Below, in pieces: positions 18,356 through 26,423 of a stretch of 64,000 nucleotides of DNA (position 1 is its first letter; every line of letters begins with the position of its first letter). The DNA comes from Methylobacterium durans (lineage in GTDB: Bacteria; Pseudomonadota; Alphaproteobacteria; Rhizobiales; Beijerinckiaceae). The stretch covers positions 1,798,001 to 1,862,000 of the forward strand of contig NZ_CP029550.1 in assembly GCF_003173715.1 (NCBI RefSeq), given 5' to 3'. The position numbers were made by a program, and so were the translations under genes. The notes beneath the pieces are model-generated. The model saw nothing but the letters and a program-made list of their open reading frames with translations, did not search any database and was not told the DNA's origin.

Positions 18356-19693
18356 ATGCGCACCTTGATCGGCAGACCGGCAATGATGGCGTCAGGTCTC
18401 CTGCACCTGTGGCGCTCCCGAAGCGACACTGCGCGGGCGCTCATCAGTGGCTCGACGTCGGGACTGATCTTGTCGGCTGCCAATCGGGTGATTGCACTGA
18501 TCGCGACAGCGCTGCTCGCGCGGTCGCTCGGTATGGATCAGTTCGGCATCTACAGCTTGGTTATCGCGTCCGCACTGGCCATCAGAACCTTCGTTGAACT
18601 CGGCCTGCCCACGCTTCTCGTGCGCGAGGTCGCTCGCGCGGATCCAGGAACTGCCAGCACCGATCAGAGTCCCGTCATCCGCGACGCTGTTCTTCTCGCC
18701 ATGACGAGCAGCCTCTCTGTCGCCGCCCTCATCGGTCTGGTGCTGAACGTCCCGCTGTTCTTCGACCGGGGCAGTGAGCGCGTGGCCCTGTTGACGATCA
18801 CTATCCTCCTCCCGCTGGGTACGCTGTCCCGCATCCTAGCAGCTGCGCTCATCGGCAAGCGCGAGCTTGTCCGAGCCCAGGTCGTCGAGTTCGTCATTGC
18901 ACCTGTCGTCATGCTCGGTGGCGCGACCATCCTGAGCCTTCAATTTGCACAACCGACAGCCGAGAACGCTCTCGCCTTTCAGATCGCAGCGAACGCCTCG
19001 GCGGCCCTCTGTGCGGCGGTTTGGCTGAAGCGCGGGTCGCCAGCGCGAGCGCGTTCCGAACGTCGTTCTCGATCAAGCATGCTGGCGCTCGGACGCGCCG
19101 GATTGCCCTTTCTGATCGCCAATATCGCTTTGCTGCTGAACGCGCAGATCGACACGGTCGTCGTGGGGATCATCGGATCATCGACGGATGTTGCCCTCTA
19201 CCGGATCGGAACGCAGAGCGCGATCGTAAGTACTTTCGCGCTTCAGGTCATTCAGAACGTCGCATCGCCATATATAGCGAAATTCCACTTGGATGGGGAT
19301 TCGGCCCGGGTCCGGCAGATATTCAGGGCTATACAAGCCATAACGTTTGTATTTAATCTGCTGATCGTCATCTTATTTGCCCTCGTTGGCGACGAAATAT
19401 TGGCTTTGTTGTTTGGCAGGGCCTACGCTGTCGCACAGCCGGTTCTTGTCATCATCTCTGTAGGCTATCTCGTCAACGCGGCCTGTGGTCCGATCGGCAT
19501 GCTTCTATCCATGACAGGGCACGAGAAGGCGCTGTCGCAAATTACTTGGCTGACAGCCATCCTTAATATCGGCACCGCAATGCTGTTGGGTCTCAATTTC
19601 GGTGTCATCGGTGTTTCCGTGGCGACTGCACTGAGTGTAGCGGCCTACCACTTGCTCATGCGCCTCTACGCGCGGCGCTTCTTCGAGCTGTGA
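18356..19693 (+). CDS. oligosaccharide flippase family protein (Wzx-like)
   Basis: A 445-aa polytopic membrane protein with about 12 hydrophobic segments. An N-terminal amphipathic start is followed by GLILSAANRVIALIATALLARSLG and FGIYSLVIASALAIRTFVELG (split by eye), a layout typical of the polysaccharide_synt/MVF flippases that move lipid-linked repeat units across the inner membrane. It is the first gene of a tightly packed operon; the next gene starts three bases after its stop. It pairs functionally with the Wzy-like protein at 21911. Confidence 0.87.
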   Translation: MRTLIGRPAMMASGLLHLWRSRSDTARALISGSTSGLILSAANRVIALIATALLARSLGMDQFGIYSLVIASALAIRTFVELGLPTLLVREVARADPGTASTDQSPVIRDAVLLAMTSSLSVAALIGLVLNVPLFFDRGSERVALLTITILLPLGTLSRILAAALIGKRELVRAQVVEFVIAPVVMLGGATILSLQFAQPTAENALAFQIAANASAALCAAVWLKRGSPARARSERRSRSSMLALGRAGLPFLIANIALLLNAQIDTVVVGIIGSSTDVALYRIGTQSAIVSTFALQVIQNVASPYIAKFHLDGDSARVRQIFRAIQAITFVFNLLIVILFALVGDEILALLFGRAYAVAQPVLVIISVGYLVNAACGPIGMLLSMTGHEKALSQITWLTAILNIGTAMLLGLNFGVIGVSVATALSVAAYHLLMRLYARRFFEL

Positions 19694-19696
19694 CGC

Positions 19697-20821
19697 ATGC
19701 GGATCATGTTCATTATCTATTCGCTGGCTGGAGGAGGCGCGGAGCGTGTGACCGTGGCGTTGGCCAACCATTGGGTCGACGCGCGACACGAGGTTACGAT
19801 TGTCCTTCTGGGTGCCGCCGATGAGAGCGACGGACGGGCTTACGTGGTCGACAGCAGAGTGTCGATCGAACCGCTGGGCTTGAATACGCGCTCGTCGTCG
19901 TTTGTCGCAGGCTTGGTCGCCAACCAGCGGCGCATCGGCGCCATCGGCTCGGTGGTGCGATCACGACGTCCGGATGTCGTGATCGGCATGATGAGCACGC
20001 CGTCGATTCTCCTCGCATTGGCTGACGCGCCCCGCGGCGCGATCCGGATCGGCACGGAGCGCATCTATCCTCCGTTCTCAGACATGTCCTCCCTCTGGCG
20101 GATGGCCCGTCCCCTGGCTTACGCTCGCCTCGACGCCGTGGTGGCCCAGACGGAGCAAACCGCCGATTGGCTCCGCTCCAAAAGTTTCGCCCGGCGCGTC
20201 GAAGTCATCCACAATCCGATCCTTCAGGGCGGACGGGCCGGCCCGGAAGTTCCGCCGTCATCGCTGCTATCGCCGCAGAGTCGCGTGCTGCTCTCCATCG
20301 GACGGCTGGCGCCGCAGAAGCAATTCGCCGAATTGATACGCGCCTTCGGAGAGCTCGCCAGAACCCGGTCGGATTGGCATCTGGTGATCCTCGGGCAGGG
20401 TGAGGAGCGAGAGCGGCTTGAGGCGTGCCGCGCTGCCAGTGCCTGCGCGGAACGCATTCACCTCGTGGGGCGCATCGCCAACGTCGAGCCCTGGATCGCG
20501 CGCGCCGACCTGTTCGTCCTGTCGTCGAGTTTCGAGGGTTTTCCCAACGCCCTTCTCGAAGCTTACTGTGGCGGCGCGCCCTGCGTCGCGTTCGACTGCC
20601 CGACGGGCCCGTCGACGATCTTGACGCACGATGAGGACGGGATCCTGGTTGCGCCGAACGACTTTTCCGCGCTGACCGAGTCACTCGGGACTTTGATGGA
20701 TCAACCTGCGGCGCGCGCCGTCCTGAGGGCGCGCGCGATCGCAGGAGCCGGGAGATTCGAGATCGCGGCGATCGCGGCGCGCTGGGAAGCGCTGTTCACC
20801 GATCTGGACGTGCGCCGATGA
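19697..20821 (+). CDS. glycosyltransferase family 4
   Basis: A 374-aa GT-B enzyme. The N-terminal glycine-rich loop LAGGGAERVTVALANHW, the donor-domain start VLLSIGRLAPQKQFAELI and the family's E-x7-E region LSSSFEGFPNALLEAYCGG are all present. It should transfer a sugar from an NDP- donor to the EPS repeat on its lipid carrier in the cytoplasm. Its stop overlaps the next start by four bases (ATGA, 20818-20821), which implies translational coupling. It is closely related to the next gene. Confidence 0.9.
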   Translation: MRIMFIIYSLAGGGAERVTVALANHWVDARHEVTIVLLGAADESDGRAYVVDSRVSIEPLGLNTRSSSFVAGLVANQRRIGAIGSVVRSRRPDVVIGMMSTPSILLALADAPRGAIRIGTERIYPPFSDMSSLWRMARPLAYARLDAVVAQTEQTADWLRSKSFARRVEVIHNPILQGGRAGPEVPPSSLLSPQSRVLLSIGRLAPQKQFAELIRAFGELARTRSDWHLVILGQGEERERLEACRAASACAERIHLVGRIANVEPWIARADLFVLSSSFEGFPNALLEAYCGGAPCVAFDCPTGPSTILTHDEDGILVAPNDFSALTESLGTLMDQPAARAVLRARAIAGAGRFEIAAIAARWEALFTDLDVRR

Positions 20822-21914
20822 AGCTTCTTCTGCTTCTGAGCACGCTGGGCAGCGGCGGCGCCGAGCGCGTCATGACGCTGCTCGCGAACCACTGGGCGGC
20901 AGAGGGCCATTCCGTCACGCTAGTCACGACCTATGGTCGTTACGTCGAACCCGCATTCGCGCTGAGCCCCGAAGTGACGCTGCGTTCGCTCGATGGAGGA
21001 CCTGGAGAGGCGACCTGCGGCCGCCTCCGGCGATTGCTCGCGTTGCGCCGGATCATGCTCGACGGCGACTTCGATGGAGCGATCTCGTTCCTGAGCAACG
21101 TGAATGTCGCTGCCATCCTGGCGCGGATCGGCCTTTCGATTCCCCTGGTGGTGAGCGAGCGAACCTACCCACCTGCCTACCCCCTCACGCCGACATACGA
21201 ATGCGCACGACGGGGCCTCTACCGCTTTGCTGACGTCGTCGTCATGCAAACCGATGACGGGGCGCGGTGGCTGGCCGAGCAGCTCCCATCCGCCCGCGGC
21301 TTTGTGATACCGAATCCGGTGATCTGGCCGATCCCGGAGGCGAGGCCCGTCGTTCTGCCCTCGGCGATCGTACCTCCTGGCCGACGTCTGCTTCTGTCGG
21401 TCGGCCGATTGTCGCCGGAGAAGCGCTTCGACCTCCTTCTCGAAGCGTTCGCGCGCGCGGGTGACGTGACGCGGGACTGGCACCTCGTCATCGCCGGCGA
21501 GGGCCCGTCGCGGGCCCTCCTCGAAGGTGAGGCGAAGAGGCTCGGGATCGCGGACCGTGTGTCGATGCCGGGTCAGATCGGCAACATGGCGGAGTGGTTC
21601 GGACAGGCTGAAGCCTTCGCACTCACGTCGTCATTCGAAGGATATCCGAACGCCCTCTTGGAAGCCGTCGTGAGCGGTGTGCCGGTCGCAGCGATCGACT
21701 GCCTGACGGGTGTACGCAACCTCGTTGCCCGGGTGTCAACGGCGTCCTCGCTCCGCGCGACACCGACGCGACACGCTTCGCGGCGGACCTTCGCATGTTG
21801 CTCGGCAAGGCTTGGCCCGGTGCCGCTTCGGCCGCGATCGACGCGCGAGAGCAGCACGCCATCGCGCGGATTGCGGATCAATGGCTCTCCTGCTTGAGAG
21901 GCGTGCCCGCATGA
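20818..21914 (+). pseudogene. glycosyltransferase family 4, single-base frameshift near the C-terminus
   Basis: The frame from 20818 gives a normal GT4 enzyme (SGGAERVMTLLANHWAAEG; SVGRLSPEKRFDLL; TSSFEGYPNALLEAVVSG) up to CLTGVRNLVA, then runs into an unrelated Arg/Ser-rich tail ending at 21897. Adding one base in the CCCGGG stretch (21728-21733) restores a family-like ending: GVNGVLAPRDTDATRFAADL and so on to TGA 21912-21914, which then overlaps the next ATG as ATGA, like the other junctions of this operon. The corrected protein would be 365 aa. The deletion is either a real inactivating mutation or a sequencing error. Confidence 0.85.
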
Positions 21915-23149
21915 CCGCCCTTCAGCCGATCAATCTGATCGTTGGCATCGTGCTCGCCTATCTCGTCAGCTTCTGCGATCAGGCCATCGACTTGGCCTAC
22001 GGAATCCCTCCGCTCTACGGGCAGGTCCTCTGCCTCGCGATCCTGTTCGCCTGCGCGGTGACGGACTTGGCGTCCGGCGACGGCTACTCGTTTGCCCTGA
22101 CGCGCGCGCAGGCCCGCTTCATCATCCTGCTGGGCGTCTACGTGGTCTGGGTCGCAGCGGCGTACCTGTATTCCAGTCAGAGCGACAACACGATTCTGAG
22201 GCTCGTGACGCTGTGGAAGCCGGTCGCCTTCATGGTTGTGTGCGTGCCTTTGTTTCGTCGCCGAGGCGCGGCAGAGACCCTTCGGTTCGCCTGTCTGGTC
22301 GCGGCCCTGTTCGGGTCGGGTATGGCGATCTTCGATTTCTTCGTTCCGACGTTCTCGACGGTTCCTGGCCGGGGAGCCGGGTTCTATCTCAATCCCAACG
22401 ACACGGGCTTCATGCTGGTCGCGCTGGCGGTCGTTGCAACCTCGCCATCCCGGATTCAGATGAACTACCTGCTCTGGGCAGTCGTCACGCCCGGCGCATT
22501 CATGACATTCTCGCGCGCCGCGTGGATGATGCTCATCATCGGCCTGAGCGGGCAGGCGTTGTTGGGTCATTTCGGTGGGGGCCGCCGCCGCTTCATCTTC
22601 GTCGGCGCGGTCGGCGCGTGTCTGGCCTTCATGTTCGTGCTGTACGCCACCGGCGGCCTCTACGATTTCGTGGCAACGACCAATCTGGCCGCGTACCTCG
22701 ATCCCAATACGGTTGTGCGGCTCGGTGCCTACGGTGCCAACCTCGATGACGCCTCCGCTCTCGAGCGCCAGGCAGCCCTCGAGCGCGGGCTGCAGACATT
22801 CTACTCGGCTCCGATTCTGGGTCGCGGGCTCGGATACACCTTCGAGTGGGATTTTCAGGTCAGCACGCACAACACGTACGTGATGTTCCTTGCCGAGATG
22901 GGTCTGGTCGGGTTCGCAATCTATTGTGCACTCCTCGGCGTGGCACTGGCCGGGGCGACGGGCAACGCCCGCCTTCTTGTCGTCCTGTTCGCATTCGCGA
23001 GCTTCTTCTCCCACAATATGCTGGACGTGCCGGGCTTCGCGCTGGTGCTGGTGCTTGCCGTCACGTCTGAGGGCGAGGAAGTTCACCGGCACGTCGCGGT
23101 CGGATCTCGCGAGACCGGCATGCCCGAAGGCCTGAGATCCTGGCCATGA
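21911..23149 (+). CDS. O-antigen ligase/polymerase-like membrane protein (Wzy)
   Basis: A 412-aa protein with ten or more hydrophobic segments and the Wzy_C/O-antigen-ligase-type core: GRGAGFYLNPNDTGFML and later the periplasmic loop ending RGLGYTFEWDFQVSTHNTY, then GLVGFAIYCALLG. These are marks of the polymerase/ligase family that joins flipped repeat units in the periplasm. The frame is open from 21710, but ATG 21911 gives an ATGA overlap with the corrected stop of the preceding gene and starts at the first helix. In this operon with a flippase the polymerase role is likelier than ligase. Confidence 0.83.
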   Translation: MTALQPINLIVGIVLAYLVSFCDQAIDLAYGIPPLYGQVLCLAILFACAVTDLASGDGYSFALTRAQARFIILLGVYVVWVAAAYLYSSQSDNTILRLVTLWKPVAFMVVCVPLFRRRGAAETLRFACLVAALFGSGMAIFDFFVPTFSTVPGRGAGFYLNPNDTGFMLVALAVVATSPSRIQMNYLLWAVVTPGAFMTFSRAAWMMLIIGLSGQALLGHFGGGRRRFIFVGAVGACLAFMFVLYATGGLYDFVATTNLAAYLDPNTVVRLGAYGANLDDASALERQAALERGLQTFYSAPILGRGLGYTFEWDFQVSTHNTYVMFLAEMGLVGFAIYCALLGVALAGATGNARLLVVLFAFASFFSHNMLDVPGFALVLVLAVTSEGEEVHRHVAVGSRETGMPEGLRSWP

Positions 23150-23628
23150 AGTCCGAAGCAGCGCGGCCCGTCACCGATTTCGTCAGTCCCGACGCGAAGC
23201 GGCGCATTCTGCACGTGATCACCAGCTTGGTGACCGGCGGCGCCGAGCGCGCGCTGGTTCGGCTGGTCGCGCTTGGAGATCGGGCCGATGCCGTTCGATC
23301 GATGCACGCGTTCGATGTCGATGTGCTCTCGTCGCAGGCGGAGGCCTTTCCCAACTGCGTCGGCGAAGCGATGGCGGCCGGTGTGCCTGTCGTTGCGAAG
23401 GACGTCGGAGATGCGGCCGAGATCCTCGGAGGAACCGGCTGGATGGTGCCCCGGGAGGATCCCGTCGCGCTCGTGGACGCGATGCTCGCAGCGGGTCTCG
23501 CCGGGGACCGCAGGGGCCGCGGCGAGGCAGCCCGCGCCCGCATCTTCGATCACTACATTCTGGACCACGTGGTCAGCGCGTACGGGGCGCTCTACGAGGC
23601 ATTGATCCCCAACCGAGGAAACGCGTGA
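23146..23628 (+). pseudogene. glycosyltransferase family 4 with large in-frame internal deletion
   Basis: A 160-aa remnant. Residues 20-42 (RRILHVITSLVTGGAERAL) are the N-terminal loop of a GT4 enzyme. The sequence then jumps, at about residues 42-46, directly into the end of the donor domain: HAFDVDVLSSQAEAFPNCVG, EAMAAGVPVVAKDVGDAAEI. Roughly 200 residues of acceptor and donor domain expected for the family are missing, yet the frame is kept and both ends are coupled: ATGA with the polymerase, TGATG with asnB. It cannot bind its donor normally; it is probably a deletion remnant kept for coupling, though a trimmed partner protein is conceivable. Confidence 0.8.
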
Positions 23629-25550
23629 TGTGCGGTATCGTTGGATATTGGGGACCGAACGCGGAGAGCGGTCTCGTCGAGCGGATGGCCGCTCGGATCG
23701 CGCATCGGGGTCCCGATGGGTCCGGCAGCTGGATCGATCCCGCTGCCGGCATCGCCGTCGGTCATCGGCGCCTCGCGATCCTGGACCTGTCCTCTGCCGG
23801 CGCTCAGCCGATGACGTCGCCATGCGGGGATTACGTCGTCGCCTTCAACGGCGAGATCTACAATCATCTCGACATCCGTTGCGAGATGGAACAGGGCGGT
23901 CAGGCGCCGCGATGGCGCGGTCACTCGGACACGGAGACACTCGCGGCCGCGCTCGGCTTGTGGGGAGTCCGCGGTGCCCTCGAGCGCACGAACGGGATGT
24001 TCGCGCTGGCGATCTGGCGACGGTCGACGCGCACGCTCACGCTCGCGCGCGACCGCATGGGCGAGAAGCCGCTCTATTACGGCCGCTGCGGCTCGACCCT
24101 GTTCTTCGGATCGGAACTGAAGGCCTTCGGGGCCCATCCGGACTGGCACCCGGAGATCGACCGCGATTCCGTCGCCAGTTTCCTGCAGTACAATTACGTG
24201 CCGGCCCCGCGATCGATCTATCGCGGCGTCTTCAAACTCAGCCCGGCGCATCTCGTCGAGATCTCCGACCCGCTCGCTCCCCTGCCGACCAGCGTCGCAT
24301 ATTGGGACATCGCCTCGGTGGCGCGGGCCGGATTGGCCATCCGGCATGAGCACCCGGCGGATATCGAACATCGGCTGCACGACCTTCTGCGGAGTTCCGT
24401 ACGGATCCGCATGGCCGCGGATGTACCCCTCGGTGCCTTCCTGTCGGGGGGCATCGACTCGACACTGATCGCGGCGCTGATGCAGGCGCAGAGCGGTTCC
24501 CCGGTCCGCACCTTCACGGTCGGTTTCGCGGAGACGGCCTACAATGAGGCCGAACATGCCCGCGCCGTCGCCTCTCATCTGGGCACGGATCACACGGAAC
24601 TGACGGTGACACCGGAGGACGCCCTGGCTCTGGTGCCGCAATTGCCCGCGATATGGGACGAGCCGTTCGCCGACTCGTCGCAGATCCCCACCTTCCTGCT
24701 CTCGAAGCTGACACGGGAACACGTCACGGTGAGCTTGTCCGGCGACGGCGGCGACGAGCTGTTCGGCGGCTACACACGCTACGTGGACGGGCTGCGGACC
24801 TGGAGGCTGCTCTCTCGGCTGCCTCTGCCCGCCCGCCGCATATTGGCCGAAGCGATGTCGCGCTTTCCGGGACCGATCTCGGCCGTGGCCGAAAGCGTGC
24901 TGCCCGCGAGGCTCAAGGTGACGCATCTGGCCGACCGGCTGCCGAAGCTGGCCCAGGTGATGCGGGTCGCCTCGGAGCGAGACTACTACCGCAGCCTCGT
25001 ATCACACTGGCGCGAGCCCGAATCCGTCGTGATCGGCACGCGTCGGCAGATGGGCGGATCGTCCGCGGAACTCGGCGGGCCGGGCGCGACGATGGTCGAC
25101 AGGATGATGCTCACCGACATGCAGACCTACCTTCCGGACGACATTCTCGTGAAAGTCGACCGGGCGAGTATGGCGGTCAGCCTGGAAGCGCGCGTGCCAT
25201 TCCTGGATCATCGGGTGGTCGAGGAGGCCTGGAAGCTCCCTCCCGAGTGGAAATTGCGCGACAACACGGGCAAGCGTGTGCTGAGGTCGCTGCTGGATCG
25301 CTATGTGCCTCGCGAGCTCGTGGAGCGACCCAAGATGGGCTTCGGCGTCCCGATCGAGCATTGGCTCGGCGGCCCCCTGAGGGACTGGGCGGAAGATCTT
25401 CTGTCCGAGGAGCGCCTTCGCCGCGAAGGCTTCCTGGACCCGGCACCCATCCGTGCCTTGTGGAACGAGCACAAGCAAGGCCGCCGGCGCTGGCATTACT
25501 TGCTCTGGGACGTGCTGATGTTCGAAGCTTGGCTGGACAGCCACGCCTGA
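23628..25550 (+). CDS. asnB: asparagine synthase (glutamine-hydrolysing) family amidotransferase
   Basis: A 640-aa protein. The Ntn glutaminase domain begins MCGIVGYWGP; Cys2 is the nucleophile after Met removal, which fixes the start at ATG 23628 rather than GTG 23625. ILDLSSAGAQPM and FNGEIYNHLDIR follow. The synthetase domain has the ATP loop LGAFLSGGIDSTLIAAL and later SGDGGDELFGGYTRY, then KVDRASMAVSLEARVPFLDH. In polysaccharide loci such AsnB paralogues often amidate a uronic acid rather than make asparagine. That would fit the uronate genes here but is an inference. It is the last gene of the flippase operon. Confidence 0.9.
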   Translation: MCGIVGYWGPNAESGLVERMAARIAHRGPDGSGSWIDPAAGIAVGHRRLAILDLSSAGAQPMTSPCGDYVVAFNGEIYNHLDIRCEMEQGGQAPRWRGHSDTETLAAALGLWGVRGALERTNGMFALAIWRRSTRTLTLARDRMGEKPLYYGRCGSTLFFGSELKAFGAHPDWHPEIDRDSVASFLQYNYVPAPRSIYRGVFKLSPAHLVEISDPLAPLPTSVAYWDIASVARAGLAIRHEHPADIEHRLHDLLRSSVRIRMAADVPLGAFLSGGIDSTLIAALMQAQSGSPVRTFTVGFAETAYNEAEHARAVASHLGTDHTELTVTPEDALALVPQLPAIWDEPFADSSQIPTFLLSKLTREHVTVSLSGDGGDELFGGYTRYVDGLRTWRLLSRLPLPARRILAEAMSRFPGPISAVAESVLPARLKVTHLADRLPKLAQVMRVASERDYYRSLVSHWREPESVVIGTRRQMGGSSAELGGPGATMVDRMMLTDMQTYLPDDILVKVDRASMAVSLEARVPFLDHRVVEEAWKLPPEWKLRDNTGKRVLRSLLDRYVPRELVERPKMGFGVPIEHWLGGPLRDWAEDLLSEERLRREGFLDPAPIRALWNEHKQGRRRWHYLLWDVLMFEAWLDSHA

Positions 25551-26266
25551 TTGCGCGGGTCTCCGGGACGGTGGTCGTCGTCAACGGAGGTCCCCCGATC
25601 GCGGGGCGGAACCGGGGGGCCGCACATCTTGATCGCCCCGACGGCCATGAAACGCGATCGCTCGACCGGAATGCTTCGCAGTCCGGCGTTCGCCATCACT
25701 CGCCGTATCCGGCCTTCGGTCTGCACCGTCTCGCACAGACCCATCCCACGCATCTGCCGGCCGAAGGCGCACAGCAAGACACTGTTCGGTGCAATGGACA
25801 GGCGGTAGGCCAGCCCCTTCAAGTCCAGTCTTCTAAGTTTGTCCCAGACTCGATCGAGCAGCATCCAAGGCGGATGCAGCACGCACCAGAGCTCACCACC
25901 GGCGCGGTGAACGCGTGCGATCTCCGGAACCGCTCTCGGCAGCAACATGTGGGGCATTGCGACCCGCGAGAAGACCAAGTCGAAATACTCGCTCGGAAAT
26001 GGTAGATCCTCGCCGACACCAACGAGCAAACGGATATTTTCGGTCGCCGACGTCTAGCCGAGCGCGATGGCGTCGAAATCAACGTCGATGCCTCAGCGTA
26101 TGCCCGTCGCATCGGGCTGCAGCGCCATCAGCGACTGTCGCATTCCGCACCCGAGGTCGAGGATACGGTGTTGGTCCGGTCCTACAGACGGCAAGATATG
26201 CCTCTGATCGGCCGGGTTCGGCGCGATCTCCAATTCCAGCCGATGATACGCGTTCGAGGCCGACAT
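25496..26266 (-). pseudogene. class I methyltransferase with two in-frame stop codons
   Basis: Read on the minus strand from ATG 26266, one frame gives a methyltransferase: MSASNAYHRLELEIAPNPAD, motif I RILDLGCG, GIDVDFDAIALG, then EDLPFPSEYFDLVFSRVAMP and more up to about 25625. It is cut by TGA (26093-26095) and TAG (26055-26057) without any frame change. Both stops could arise by one C-to-T change (CGA to TGA, CAG to TAG). Past 25625 the frame continues without family resemblance and runs antisense into the end of asnB. It probably once methylated an EPS sugar. Confidence 0.75.
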
Positions 26267-26423
26267 TCGGCCAACCGGAAACGGCTTTACGATGCAAGGC
26301 CGTCCGTGGTTCAAGCACCAATCATTGAAGCTGCCGTCGCGCACGGGGAGCGATGGTGATCGATTGCCGCGGGGAACATTTCCAATGCTCGACGATGCGG
26401 CGGCATTCTGCCTGCTGTGAACC

